Positions 34,404 through 49,200 of a stretch of 64,000 nucleotides of DNA are shown here, piece after piece. Position 1 is the first letter of the stretch. Each line of letters starts with the position of its first letter. Below the pieces are notes generated by a model that saw only the letters and a program-made list of their open reading frames with translations, did no database searches and was not told the DNA's origin. The DNA is from Rhabditoides inermis (Eukaryota; Nematoda; Chromadorea; Rhabditida; Rhabditidae). A program made the translations under genes and the position numbers. The stretch spans positions 748,001-812,000 of the forward strand of contig CAWZYM010000129.1 in NCBI GenBank assembly GCA_963966185.1, in the 5' to 3' direction.

Positions 34404-34410
<7 letters not shown>
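34237..34410 (+). pseudogene. MFRF peptide family, exon 2 overrun by a TA microsatellite
   Basis: Exon 1 (34237-34344) is intact: MFRFLLCSLVLLALLSAAAA, then [13 protein letters not shown], donor GTGAGA. Exon 2 starts at 34388 (KNYYHD) but runs into (TA)n at 34404. The frame stays open through Ile-Tyr repeats to about 34648. Either a bizarre IY-rich peptide is made or, more likely, the gene is dead. Confidence 0.65.
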
Positions 34411-34434
<24 letters not shown>

Positions 34435-34463
34435 TACTGGAATAAATGAATTGATATATCGTA

Positions 34464-34516
<53 letters not shown>
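34404..34516. repeat. (TA)n microsatellite, two runs
   Basis: About 30 bp and 50 bp of TA, separated by a 35-bp spacer. Confidence 0.9.
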
Positions 34517-34518
<2 letters not shown>

Positions 34519-35948
34519 TTTGTGCTTTGTGCGTTTGAGAACTACAACAAGACAGAAACGAGAACGAATGAGACCTGGTCGATTATTTGACAATCCAATC
34601 GAATGCTACACTATGGTCAAGTTTGTCAAAATGTTACTCACAAGATGAATAGTTCTGTGTGTGTGTGTGAGTGATTGGAGTGATTCACTATAATCACTAC
34701 AATGTCAGTGTAGTTATGATCTCTTGCACTTACACGGAATCAATTCAAAATGCACGGATTCTTTTCGAACAACAATAACACTGCAGTTTGTGGTATAATT
34801 TCACCGTCGCTTATCTCTCGTCCACTGAGCGTCCAGTACCACAGGCTCTTTTCGCCTGCACAACGCTACACATTGACTACACACATTGCTGCTGTACAAC
34901 GGGCGCGCTCACAACATATTTATCATCTTATCAGTTCCGTGTACACATATTAATAGACGAGATTGTCACCTACCAGTCGACTTGTTGTAATATCATTTTT
35001 TTTCAGAATGGTGTGTCCGTTCACACTAGGTGCAGTGTGCATCGTTCTTTATCTGGTGGCAAGGTGAGAGTTCACAAATCATTCAAATACGACTGAACTG
35101 AAACGATTTGCAGATGGCACTGGGAGAAGCAGCGCGTCGAAAATCTAAAGAAAAAGGTAAGACAATATAAAAACTTATAGAAAGCGGAATGTTTCATAAA
35201 CACAAACTACAAACTTCAATTCAATATTGTGTTTTGCTTTTGAGGCGGTGTTCATCACTGGATGCGACAGCGGGTTCGGATGGAAGCTGGCGTTACAGTG
35301 CGCGATCGAGGGAATGCCGGTGGTCGCCGGGTGTCTCACAGACAAGGTATTTCTTTCTTCTCTCCCTTTTCTTCCCTCCCTCTCACCCCTCCAGGCATGC
35401 GAGGAGCTCACGCTCCGCTCCAAGTCCACCGGCTACCACGGCGGCCGCATCATGCCCGTCAAGCTCGACATCACCAAACAGGTCGAGAGGAGTTCGGATT
35501 CCGAAAAAAATCCGAAAGTTCAAATCGAATTTGATGTTCGGATTTTTTTTCCAGATTTTTTTTGAAAATCTTTTCGAAATTCAGGAAAGCGTCGATGGAG
35601 CAGCCAGGTTTGCTGAGGAGCAGCTCAAGGATGGAGAGGGTTAGAGAGAGGGAGAGAGAGAACGAGAGAAAGAGAGACACAGAGAGAGGGGGAAAGGAGA
35701 AAGGTAGATAGAGATGATATATATCCTTCAGTTCTCTGGGCTATCGTCAACAACGCCGGCGTCTTCTCGATGCGATGCACGGTCCGGACGACTGGTTCGT
35801 TTTTCAAGTTACTACATACGCGTTTCACTTATCACCACAGCACGCTCATTACGCACATGCACCCTTACATTCTTGTTGTTCCACCCTGAAATGTATATTT
35901 TGACTCAAGTTGACAAAATATTAGAGAGAGGGAGGAGAGAGAGATTGC

Positions 35949-35998
<50 letters not shown>

Positions 35999-36312
35999 GG
36001 TGCACCGCCGATCTCTATCGGAAGTCGTTCGATGTGAACTGCCTCGGTGGCATCCGCGTGACACATGTGAGTGAAGGGAATATATAAATGTTATAAATGT
36101 GTGTGAAATTTAAAACAAACAAAAAACTTTCTAGGCCCTCAAGCATCTTGTGAAGAAATCTGGCGGACGCATTGTGTTCGTTTGCCTTTCGCTGGTCCGT
36201 ATTCCGTCGCCAAGTACGGAGTCGAGGCATACATGGACACTATTAGGTATGCATGTTATCGACTTATTTTTTAACTAAACGATTTATCCCAATCCAGTTG
36301 CCATAGAGGTTG

Positions 36313-37160
36313 AAGGCCCTTTTATACTCGCCGCACCGCACGGTGCGGCATGCGTTTCTCATTGTAAAGTGCAATCGCACGCCGCAATGCGTCTCGCCGC
36401 ATGGTGCGTGCGGCTGCGGCTGCGTTTTGCACCTTTCAGACTCGCCGCATCGAAAACGCATGCGTTTTGCGTTATTACCTTGCCGCACGTGCTGTGCGGC
36501 GAAGTTTCTCAGCCAAATTCTGCCGCATGCCGAGTTGCGTTTTAGCGCGTTTCAGATTAAACGCAACGCAAATGCGGTGCGGTTGCGTTTTGAAACGCAT
36601 GCGGCAAATCGGAAAAAAAACTACTTCGCTGCATCGACGCAAAGCGCTTCCGTTTTCGATGCGGCGAGTGTAAAAAGTGCAAAACGCAGCCGCAGCCGCA
36701 CGCACCGTGCGGCGAGACACATTGCGGCGTGCGATTGCACTTTACAATGGGAAACGCATGCCGCACCGTGCGGTGCGGCGAGTATAAAATGGCCTTAAAA
36801 AGAACTCCGGGGAAAAAGTCACCTGTCCGAAACATTAGCGCGCCCGGAACCAGATTTTGGCGGGAAACCGCGAGCGGGCAGCAGATTGTGGCTCCGCCCT
36901 CGTCCAATTAGGCTATTTGGACAAAGGAATCGTAAGAAATAATTCAAAAACGTAACTTTTTGAAGTCTCTCAGAATTAGAATTTTTAATACCAAAATCGT
37001 GTTCCGAAGTATCATTTTGCCCCTATTGACCGGCATTCCTATGTTTTCCCGGAGTTCTTCTTTAACGATGCGGCGAAGTAGTTTTTGCTGATTTGCCGCA
37101 TGCTTTTCAAAACGCAACCGCACCGCATTTGCGTTGTGTTCAGTCTGAATCGCGCTTAAG
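36313..37160. repeat. Nested palindromic elements rich in TGCGGCGAG
   Basis: The outer element 36313-36796 has about 150-bp TIRs (TTTTATACTCGCCGCACCGC). An inner element 36800-37059 has TIR AAGAACTCCGGGGAAAA/TTTTCCCGGAGTTCTT. It is followed by 37068-37160, which repeats the outer element's interior in inverse orientation. All lie in one intron of the dead SDR and are absent from unit B. Confidence 0.8.
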
Positions 37161-37574
37161 TAAGTCATTCCATGTGTCAAAAGCACAATCCCCCTCGCAG
37201 ACAGGAGCTGTACCCGTGGGGAGTCAAGTGCTCTCTTCTCGAGCCGGGAGCGTTCCGCACGCCTCTCCTCGACCACGATGCAATGAAGAATCGCGCAGAG
37301 CAGGTGAGCAGGTAGGCGGGACACGAGGCGGGAGGCGGAGCTAGCTCCCTTTGCAGGTATGGGATGCTCTTTCGCCATCGGTGAAGGACGAATATGGACC
37401 CGAGTACAAGGACTACTGTGAGTGCAAGCATACAGAAATCCAAAAAAAAGGACATTCTAATAACTTTGCAGTCGTCAACTCTACGAACAACACACTGAAC
37501 ACCCTATCCTCCTCGAATGCATACCACATGGTCGTCGATAACTACTTCCACGCTATCACTGCCGTGTACGTCTC

Positions 37575-37978
<404 letters not shown>

Positions 37979-38339
37979 CTTCCAGCCACCCGCGCTCTCG
38001 CTACCACTGCGGCTGGGACTCTAAGCTCTTCTACATCCCCTTGTGCCTCTTCCCGGCAAGGGCACAGGACGCCGTCATCCGGTGGGCGGAGCCAAAAGGG
38101 CGGGGCTTACTCCAGCCCATTTCAGCTTCTTAATGTCGCTGATGAACCGCCAAGGAGTCAAGATTGCCGCGATCGCCAAGAAGAACCAGTAAAACGCCTA
38201 ATAATTGTGAATGCTGTATGAATAAATCTCACAAAACCACATCTCCGCCAAACATATTCTTCCCACAAAAAAAACAAAACATACAATGTGCCAATCTATC
38301 AAATGTGCAACTGTCCACTAGTGTGCAGCATACGTGCTG

Positions 38340-38495
38340 TGCTCTCGTCAGTACCCCCCACGTGCCCTGCCCCCCTCTCCTCCCCTCACTCCTCCCCTCA
38401 TCTCCGCGTCCCCTTCCATACCCGCCCCTCACCGCGCCCTGCTCGATCCGACGCCACACGAACCGCTTCAACTCGCCGTACTTGCGGCGCGTCTC
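38340..38495 (-). pseudogene. Copied last exon of the NADAR gene
   Basis: With its own CTCTCTCAG acceptor it encodes [20 protein letters not shown] like 46285-46419. The RGG tail is frameshifted ([12 protein letters not shown]). No other NADAR exon accompanies it, which marks the edge of the duplicated unit. Confidence 0.8.
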
Positions 38496-38554
38496 CTGAG
38501 AGAGATGATAGAGTACGCGGTACGGCAGTGACAGATTTACCGATAGATGAACAT

Positions 38555-40240
<1,686 letters not shown>

Positions 40241-40298
40241 TTAATACAATTTTTAATAATACTCAAAGTCAAAAACAAGTCGCCACTGTTCCTTTAAA
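40241..40298 (+). repeat. TIR/tRNA-like short element, right-end remnant (copy E)
   Basis: AATAATACTC..GTC..AACAAGTCGCCACTGTTCCTTTAA is the terminal 58 bp of the family. The GACA array abuts it directly. Confidence 0.75.
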
Positions 40299-40329
40299 AC
40301 GTAGAACTTCTCGCAAAATACCACCTTTG

Positions 40330-41893
40330 TTCTGTTTATTTTGCTCCCTTTGCTCCATCGGGCTTCTCTGTGCGGGCCCAGTCGTGCTCACAGAGGAATC
40401 CAAACTTGCGGCGGCCTGCTGTACGCGCCGCCGATTCTGCTGGAGTACGTTGCCGCGCTGTTCAACACCTGTCTCACTGGAGGGAGGATCGCTGACGACA
40501 TGGCCGACTCCTTGGTATCGCTGCTGTACAAGAAGGGCGACTCACTCGACATCGGCAACTACAGACCGATCTCTGTGTCTTCGACGCTGCTGAAGCTGCT
40601 GATGCGGACTGTGCTCGCTCGACTACAATTGTCATTGGAGGCGCAGCAGCCGCTGGAGCAGGCCGGCTTTCGGAGAGGATTCAGCTGCAACGACCACATT
40701 CTGGTGACGCGCGAAGTGATCTACAAGCTCTATCGCCACGGCTACCACGGCTACCTTGTTTTCGTGGACTTTGCCAAGGCTTACGACTCGATCGAACACA
40801 ACGACACGTGGCTTGCGCTGAAGAGATGTGGAGTGCACCCCGCCTACATCCGACCGCTGCAGAGCATCTACAAACGACGGCAAGACGAAGGTGAATGTTC
40901 GAGGGACACCGGCTGAAATCGAAGTGAAGAAAGGAGTGCGCCAAGGCTGCCCGCTATCTCCGCATTTGTTCAACTGCGTGCTCGCGGAAATCTGTGCCAA
41001 ACTGGACTTCGATTTTGTTGGAGCCGGACTGGATATTGGAGGACAGAAGCTGACTCATCTGTGCTATGCTGATGACATCATCCTCTTTGCACGCTCACCT
41101 TCGGCTGCAGAAAGGATGCCTGAGGAACTGGCGAAGAAGAGCAGCGACTACGGACTGTACGTGAACAGGAAGAAGACAGTAGTGATGAGCAACGGGCCGA
41201 AGATCCGACTAGACGGAGGAGAAGTGGAGTAGGTGGACAAATTTGCCTACCTGGGCCGTTCTCTCAGCTTCATGACCGACGATCGAGTGGAAGTGACGAG
41301 GAGAGTACAGGCTGGCTGGGGCGCTTTCTTCCGCCATGGCCAGTTCTTGATGCTGAAGAGCGCACCGATGCGACTGCGAAGGAAAGTGTTTCGGATGGCA
41401 GTTCTACCCGCGCTCACCTACGCTGCCGAGACTTGGAGTCTTCGAAGAGAAGATCTACAGAAGCTAAGGACTGTTCAAAGGAGAATGGAAAGAAAGATGC
41501 TCGGACTGACTTTACTGGACAAGGTTCCGTGCAAGGAGATACGACGGCAGACGGGACTACGAGACGTGTTGTGCGAAGCAAGGACAAAGAAAAGGAGGTT
41601 CGCCTGCCGCCTAATGACTTGCGACGACGACCGCTGGACGAGACGTGTGATCGATTGGAAGCCGCCAAATATGGGCAAACCTGGTCGCCCTCACCTACAA
41701 TGGAGTGATGAATTCAAGAAGACGATCCCATCCAATAGAAGAACCCTCGAGGAGGAATGGAAGAACGTTGCCGCAGACACCGACGCGACAAGATGGAATA
41801 CCTATGCTTCCCGGCGCTACTCTGTGAATAATTGATGTTTGAGTTATGATCACATAATGCGATACCGGATAAATGTTGAATTTGAATTGAATT
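40330..41893 (+). mobile_element. 5'-truncated RTE-type LINE, broken reverse transcriptase
   Basis: Three consecutive frames: about 40341-40910 (IGNYRPISVSSTLLKL, FVDFAKAYDSIEH), 40880-41232 (GVRQGCPLSPHLFN, LCYADDIILFA, ending at an in-frame TAG) and 41233-41835 (FAYLGRSLSF, RMAVLPALTYAAETW). One frameshift near 40890 and one stop inactivate it. The tail GATACCGGATAAATGTTGAA TTTGAATTGAATTGA ends at about 41893. Confidence 0.85.
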
Positions 41894-42539
41894 GATTTCT
41901 GTTTATTTACATTTTCGAAACAATTATCAATAATGCGGTTGATTTTATCAATGATCAAATCATGTGGGAGAATAGTAAAAAGGCTAGCGAAATCAGCACA
42001 ATACATTTCAAAGCTCTATTTCTCAAAGAAGCAACAAACTTAGATACACTCATGCTACTATCTATGCTGAACCACATTTTCACGCCATGGCGTGATTGTC
42101 CAGATAATAACTAATTTTTGAAATGATTCTCACAATGACGAAGTGCATATTGTACCTCCTTGGACAACCCTTCTGAGATCGATTCGCGGTCGGTTCGACT
42201 AAATGATCCTGCGCGAGTACCCTTGAGCAAGGCGATGCACAAGCTCACGTGAATGCAGTACTACTGGCGCGAGGAGATACATGCGACTACGTGGGAGCAA
42301 GGGAACACTCGGAGTTTTCCCCGTCGTCACATGGTATTCTAATGGATTGGGCTGATTATCGATCAAGTATCGGCTGTGTATCGATCAAGAATCGTCGTCC
42401 ACCACTAACCTCAATTTCTAAATTGTTTTCCCCCGGCGTTAGCCTGTCAAGATCTTGGTCTAAGTACTGTAAACGTTTTCACGTAGAGTGATTCCGGAGA
42501 AGCTTCTGACTCTGACTCTGACTGGAGACAACCTTATTA
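41894..42539. other. Unassigned, inter-unit sequence
   Basis: AT-rich with a 14-bp palindrome CACGCCATGGCGTG near 42090. No exon with splice support. Confidence 0.4.
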
Positions 42540-42549
42540 TGACACCACA

Positions 42550-42765
42550 ATGTTCCGATTCTTTCTCTGTTCTCTCGTCCTCCTCGCTCTTCTCTCTACG
42601 GCAGCCGCTCAATTCTTCGGAAGTGATATGGCTGGAATCAGTCGATCTCTCTTTCTCTCATTCTCTTTATCTCTCCCTATTTCCTTTCCCAGACTCCTCT
42701 TTTTTCAGAAGAACTACTATCAAGATGAAATCTGTTCAAGCCACGGCAACGGAGTGTAGGGATAC
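42550..42765 (+). CDS. MFRF peptide family, unit B copy (possibly degraded)
   Basis: Exon 1 encodes MFRFFLCSLVLLALLSTAAA then QFFGSDMAGI. A putative exon 2 after CTTTTTTCAG reads KNYYQDEICSSHGNGV and stops at TAG. The donor region differs from the intact copy at 4134: the only GT is at a different phase (ATCA|GTCGAT), so the NYY frame is not restored. Using the earlier acceptor TTTCCCAG gives a different C-terminus. Functional status is uncertain. Confidence 0.45.
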
Positions 42766-43001
42766 TCCGGAATGAAATGATTTGATTTATCCTATGAAGT
42801 AATAAATTATTTCATTGATGCATTTCAGTTTTTTCATGTGTTTTTCAGACACTCAAAACAGAAACGAGAAAATCTTTAAAGATCTGGTCAAGATTTACAA
42901 ATGCAATCAACCGCTACACTATTGTCCCGTTTGACAAAAATGTTATTCATAATATTAATGGTTCTGTGTGACTGTGTGTGAGTGATTCACTGCAAGTAGG
43001 T

Positions 43002-43124
43002 AATTAGGAAATGACACTAGACACCACGTATTTAAGTATCCAGGTCTCGACATCATGGCATTGTGTGACACCAGAGTGTCACGGTGTCGTGGTGTCTGGT
43101 GTTTGATGTCTTTTCCTAATTGCC
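43002..43124. repeat. Small MITE, about 120 bp, unit B only
   Basis: Ends AATTAGGAAATGACACTAGA and TCTTTTCCTAATT, with a TIR through ACACCACG. Unit A (about 34690) lacks it. Confidence 0.7.
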
Positions 43125-43530
43125 CTATAATTACTACAATGTCAGTGTCAGTGTACTTCTGATCTCAGACAGTTAGACTTGTATGGACAATATACATTCA
43201 GTACACTCCACACTCGTGTTGGTGTGCATAAACAAAACAATAGCACTGTAGTTTCGGTGTAATTTCACCATCCCTTATCTCTTTTCAACCAGCTTTCGAA
43301 TACCACATGCTCTTTTCAAAAGCATAATGCTACACACTGGCTACACGCATTGCTGCTACACAAGGGGCGCGCTCACAACACCCTTATCACCTTATCAGTT
43401 CGTGGCTCGTATTAATAGGCGAACGACGTTTTCGCCCATCAGTCAACTTGTTTTCCAGCTGACCGTTTTGCGGCGTTTTCATGTTAACTTGATTACAATT
43501 TCATGGACCGTTTTAAAAACTGTAAAACCA

Positions 43531-43540
43531 CTGTTTCAGA
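43531..43540 (+). promoter_or_regulatory. Putative spliced-leader acceptor of the SDR
   Basis: CTGTTTCAG ends one base before the ATG at 43541. Unit A has TTTTTTTCAG at the same place. Confidence 0.45.
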
Positions 43541-44158
43541 ATGGTGTGTCCGTTCACACTAGGTGCAGTGTGCATCGTTCTTTATCTGGTGGCGAGGTGA
43601 GATTTCACAAATCATTCAAAAACGTCTGAACCGTAACGATTTGCAGATGGCACTGGGAGAAGCAGCGCGTCGAAAACCTAAAGAAGAAGGTATATGAATA
43701 GATAGATTATTGATTTATAAATGTGATAGAACTTAAAAATTGCTGTTATTTCATAAACATGAAAAGACGAGAAAATGGCGAACTTCAAATACCAAATTGT
43801 GTGTTGAGGCGGTGTTCATCACTGGATGCGACAGCGGCTTCGGATGGAAGCTGGCGCTGCAGTGCGCGATCGAGGGGATGCCTGTGGTCGCCGGGTGTCT
43901 CACCGACAAGGTGGCCTCCCTTGCTCCTTCCACCTCTTTCTCCCTCTCTCTCTCTCTCCCTCTCTCCGTTTCTCCCCATATCTCCCCCTCTCTCACTCCC
44001 CCTTCCTCACTCTCTCCCCCCTCTCTCTCATATCTCTCACCCCTCCAGGCATGCGAGGAGCTCACGCTCCGCTCCAAGTCCACCGGCTACCACGGCGGCC
44101 GCATCATGCCCGTCAAGCTCGACATCACCAAGCAGGTCGGTCTGGAGGAACGATTCCG

Positions 44159-44197
<39 letters not shown>

Positions 44198-44713
44198 TAT
44201 CCAGAATCGCTATATCCTGACTATACAACAAGTGCATACGGTACACCACAAGGGCTGAGCGCTGGGAGAAACACAGTTTAGCAACGGGGATGGTAGGGTC
44301 GAAAGTCGAAAGTCGAAAGTCGATTTTAGATCGATATTCAGTCGATAATCATTCGATTCGGAAGAAATTATTATTATTATTTCTTCCGATTCAATCATTC
44401 ATGCGAATCCAGGAGAGCGTCGATGCAGCAGCCCGGTTCGCTGAAGAACAGCTCAAGGATGGAGAGGGTGAGAGAGAGAGAGAACGAGAGTGAGTGAGAG
44501 AGAGAGAGGGAGGGAGAGAATCTATTCTCCAGTTCTCTGGGCTATCGTCAACAACGCCGGCGTTTTCTCGATCCACGGTCCGGACGACTGGTTCGTTGTT
44601 TTTGAGAAAAGTTGCTAGTTTACTGGTATTCTGCGTTGCTTTTATCAGCATGCTTATCACGCACATGCACCCTTACATTCTTGTTGTTCTACTATGAAAT
44701 GTATAGTCTAGTT

Positions 44714-44762
<49 letters not shown>

Positions 44763-46164
44763 AGATAAAGATTGCAGGTGCACCGCCGATCTCTACCAGA
44801 AAGCATTTGATGTGAACTGCCTCGGAGGCATTCGCGTGACACATGTGAGTGAAGGGAACACACAACAAACATATGAACATGTATCGAGAAAAACTTTCTA
44901 GGCCCTCAAGCACCTCGTGAAGAAATGTGGCGGTCGCATCGTGTCTGTGTCTTCCGCTGCTGGAAGGTCAGATCATGTTCCTCTCTTATCGTAATTCGTA
45001 AGGGAACGAAGTAGATCAAAATATTTTTCTATCGTTATTCTAACAAGAGGACGAAATGGGTCAATTATTCTCTTACCGTAATCCTAAGAAAACAAAGCCA
45101 GTTCAATTATTTTCCTACCGTAATACTAAGAAAACGAAGCCAGTCAAATTATTATCCTACCGTAATCCTACGGGAACGAAGCCGGTCAAGTTATTCTCCT
45201 ATCGTAGCCCCAAGAAAACGAAGCCGGTTAAATTATTCTCCTACCGTAATTCTAAGAGATCCTTATCTCACAGGATGCTTGCAGGATCAGCTTGCCGTTC
45301 GCTGGTCCGTATTCCGTCGCCAAGTACGGAGTCGAGGCATACATGGACACTATCAGGTATATAATGTACATATTATCGATTCATCGATTGTCTTTTCTTT
45401 TAACTATACGTTTCATCTTTCATCCCAATCCATTTACCATAGAAACAATGTATTCCATGTGTCAGAGTCAAAACACAGAACACAATTCCCTCGCAGACAG
45501 GAGCTGTACCCGTGGGGAGTCAAGTGCTCTCTTCTCGAACCGGGAGCGTTCCGCACGCCTCTCCTCGACCAGGATGCAATGAGGAATCGCGCAGAGCAGG
45601 TGGGCGGGGCAACAAGGGGCGGGGCTAGCTCCCTTTGTAGGTATGGGAGGCTCTTTCTCCATCGATGAAAGACGAATATGGACCAGAGTACAAGGACTAC
45701 TGTGAGTACACTCATCGTGAATAGGACAATTTAACCTTTAAATGCAGTCGTCAACTCAACGAACAACACCCTGAACACCTTCTCCTCGAATGCGTACTAC
45801 ATGGTCGTCGACAACTATTTCCACGCTATCACTGCCGTGTGCGTCTCTCTCTCTCCCTCTCTCCCTCTCTCTTTCTTTCTCTCTCTCTCTCTCTCCCTCC
45901 CTCCCTCTCTCTCTCTCTCTCCCCTCTCTCTCCCTCTCTCACCCTCTCCTCTTCCAGCCACCCGCGCTCTCGCTACCACTGCGGCTGGGACTCTAAGCTC
46001 TTCTACATCCCCTTGTGCTTCTTCCCGGCAAGGGCGCAGGACGCCGTCATCCGGTGGGCGGAGCCAAGGGGGCGGGGCTTACTCCAGCACATTTCAGCTT
46101 CTTAATGTCCCTGATGAACCGGCAAGGTGTCAAGATCGCCGCCATCGTCAAGAAGAACCAGTAA
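43541..46164 (+). CDS. Short-chain dehydrogenase/reductase, RDH/17-beta-HSD-like, intact, 340 aa
   Basis: Fourteen exons: 43541-43596, 43647-43689, 43809-43910, 44049-44135, 44413-44467, 44533-44590, 44778-44844, 44902-44966, 45285-45356, 45497-45599, 45641-45701, 45748-45838, 45958-46053, 46098-46164; they sum to 1023 nt. An N-terminal membrane segment (MVCPFTLGAVCIVLYLVA) precedes the Rossmann fold: ITGCDSGFG (cofactor loop), WAIVNNAGVF, the catalytic Ser in VSVSSAAGR and YSVAK (catalytic Tyr/Lys). The C-terminus is basic (KIAAIVKKNQ). It probably oxidises or reduces a steroid or retinoid-like lipid at the ER membrane with NAD(P). The true last exon was chosen over read-through because unit A preserves the same 44-nt intron. 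Confidence 0.85.
45035..45268 (+). repeat. 42-bp minisatellite in SDR intron 8, open in one frame
   Basis: Five to six units of TTACCGTAATCCTAAGAAAA with a 42-bp period. The frame reads a 14-residue repeat (LFSYRNPKKTKPVK). It lies between exons 8 and 9; unit A lost this region by deletion. Confidence 0.8.
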
Positions 46165-46284
46165 AACGCCTAATAATTGTGAATAATAATAAATCATCAC
46201 ATCTTCATCAAACATATTAATTCCTCAAAACCAATAACCGAACATACAATGTGCCAATATATCAAATGTGCAACTCTCGACCCC

Positions 46285-49200
46285 TCAGTACCCTCCGCGT
46301 CCCCCTCCCCTTCCTCCTCCCCTCACTCCGCGTCCCCTTCCATAGCCGCCCCTCGCCGCGCCCTGCTCGATCCGACGCCACACGAACCGCTTCAACTCGC
46401 CGTACTTGCGGCGCGTCTCCTAAAAGACAGGGTAAGACAGGGACAGCCAGACAACCCACCTCCTGCTCATTCGGCCCGGCCCAGTCGTGCTTGGCGATCA
46501 GCTGCTTGCGGTAGCCCATCAGCCACCTGCAATCATTGCATGCCATCCTCTCTTTCCCCTGCACACTCACCTCCCGCCGCGGTTCTCTCCGTCCCAGAAC
46601 AGCGTCTTGTTCGCCTCCTCGCGGTTCTTGCGCCAACCCGTGCCGAAACACTGAAATGATACTTCTCTCTCTCCCTCCCTCCTTCCTTCCCTCCCTCCCT
46701 CTCCCCACCTTGTCCTGATCGGCGACGGCAATGTACGTCTTGCCGGATTCGACAAGCAGGTTCGAGATCCAGCGCACCTCAAATAAAAATAAAAAGTAAG
46801 ACGCAATAATAAAAACCGAGTTCATGGAAACTCCGTCCACAGATACACAATAACAAAATCATTAATCACCAACAGTACTTTTTTATCATTATAGAATAAC
46901 TGACCTGCTCGAGCTTGAGGCGCTGCCCGGTCGTCCACACATCCAGCTTCATCTACAACCACATATTCTACTCGCTCTACTATTCCCACTATCGAATCCC
47001 AGCAATTCAACCATTCAACCAACAAAACACTTTATCCAAAACAAAAGCACAAAACAATTTCCCAACATAACAAAAATGCATGCACACATTAGAGATCTCT
47101 CACCCCTACCCGCCCGCCGACCTAGTCTACCTGCCGACCCTCAAGCCGTGTCTCTGTGCCAAGTGGCTGCTGTCGCCGGCCAGCTTCTCCACCCATCTCC
47201 TCTCCTCCGCCTGCCACTCGAACATGCTCACGCACGCCTGTCCAATCTCCATCGCACCCCTTCCGAGACACGCGTGGATGGCGCTCGCCACCGCCCCGTG
47301 GGTCACGATGGCCACGTCCCCTCGCAGGGTGTTCATCACCCCTCGCAGTGTGGCGTCGACGCGCGCCAAACACGCCGCGTCTCCCTCTGCCCGATGTTCC
47401 CTGCCCGGCCACACACCCACACCCGGCCAGTGCGGGTCGATCATCCGACCACTCGGCTGCTTCCACCCGCCGCCGCACGCCCAACCCACCTCGCCGAAAC
47501 CCGGCTCCACCTGCAACCATGTCGCTGTCCCGGAAATCTATCTTGCCCACCTTGACGCCGGCGCCAAACACTGCCACCGCCGTGTCGACACATCTGCGGA
47601 ACGGGCTGGTCAGCACGTGCACCCCTCCCTCCCTCTCGAACCGCCGCTGCAGCTGCTCTGCCTGCTGTGTGCCGCGCGCACTGAGGGGCGCGTCGTCCCA
47701 GTCGGCCCGCCCCTCCCGCCAGCGCTTGTCCACATTGTCCACTCGCTCGCCGTGCCGGATCACCCACACCCGCCGGCCCCTCTGCGCCTTCCCTCCCTGC
47801 GGCTGCTCCGTCCACTGCTCCCTCCTCCCCCGCACCTTCTCCCTCTCATCAAGCATGCGCTCCAGCTGGGCTATCCGCGTCATCGGCTTCTCTATCAACA
47901 TGTCCAACAGCGACGGAATCCTCTTCGCTCCATCGGAAGGCTTGGTGGGCGGGGCGTTGTGGATGCGCGACTCCGTGAGTATCCTGGGCGGCGCGCCGTA
48001 CTGCGGCAGTCTCTTCGCAGTCGGCGGCTGGCAATGAAAACAGTAAACGGGAGGGCGAAAACAGGAAACTTGCTCGTACTTCAAATCATAGAGAGAGAAC
48101 GCACCTCGTCCCACTTCTTCTCGTCAAAGCCCTTGCAGGCAGACATGGCCTCCTCAGCCTGAAACGAGGGGGGAAGAGTCTCTCTGTGTCTCTCTTTCTC
48201 TCTCTCTCTCTCTCTTCTCCCCCCCCTCTACCTTCTGCGTAGTGGGCGCCGCCAGCACAGCGGCCATCGTGTCGCGGTCGCCAAAGTACTCGGCCATCTT
48301 GTACCTGCAACAAAGAATTTAAAGGAACAGTGGCGACTTATTTTTGACTCGAAGTATTATTTAAAAAATATATATTAACCTAACACATTTTTTCGCGAAA
48401 TAACGACGATTCTGCGTTACTTTCGAATCTGTCACTGCCACACGGATGCAGACGAAAATTTGAATTACCCGCCAACGCTTCAATACTACACGTTCGGAGA
48501 CTTAAGCGCAAATGAACAACGCCCACTCACTTGCTTCATGGCTCAGTGCATGTGCGCTGCGTTGTGCCCCCGAGCTTCGCGGGTTCGATTCCGGTTACTG
48601 CCAAATGTTTTGCTCGTGTGAAAATGAGGAGTTGTGGCAGGTTGTGGCAGAAATAAGTTGCCACTGTTCCTTTCATTTCATTTCCTGATCAACCAGCACT
48701 CATACAAGCACCTTCTTTCCTCAATCCCACATCCAACAGTCTCATCATTCCTCCACCCTCTTACCAGTAGTATCGCTCGGCGCTCCTGTGCTCCACCCCC
48801 TGGTCGTCTCTGATCGCCGCCTCGAAGCGCAGCGACAGAGGGTCCTGCGCACCTAAAACTGTTCTTTGTTTAGCCGGTGCTCCTAGATGGGGTTGTTGGA
48901 CTACGACAACGTCAGCAGAGGGAGCTGGGTTGGGTGTTGGGTGGCGTCGGATGTCTTGAATTCCGTAAATTCCGTTCTTCAGTACCCTATCATGTCTCTG
49001 TACCCTCTTGCCATCCTCTCGCTATTCGCTTATTATTATCACATTCCATATATCCATATCAAACACTGTCAGTATTCCCTGAATGCAACACTTCCACCGC
49101 TCTTTTTCTGTAATCTTCAGATTCATCTAGAGGGTATTGCTAACGACTAACGAGTCAATACTTTACACGTAATTGCAGACAGTCCACGCTGATTTACTAT

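Larger units (their letters stand above)
42540..46420. repeat. Second tandem duplication, unit B
   Basis: Partner of 34230-38500. The SDR is intact here and the copied exon is continuous with the complete NADAR gene, so unit B is the parental arrangement on the NADAR side. Confidence 0.88.

Noticed and set aside
47080..48162. 360-codon plus-strand frame opposite the phosphatase
   Set aside because: Antisense shadow of a GC-rich gene. The minus strand has RHG and THG catalytic motifs and good splice sites.
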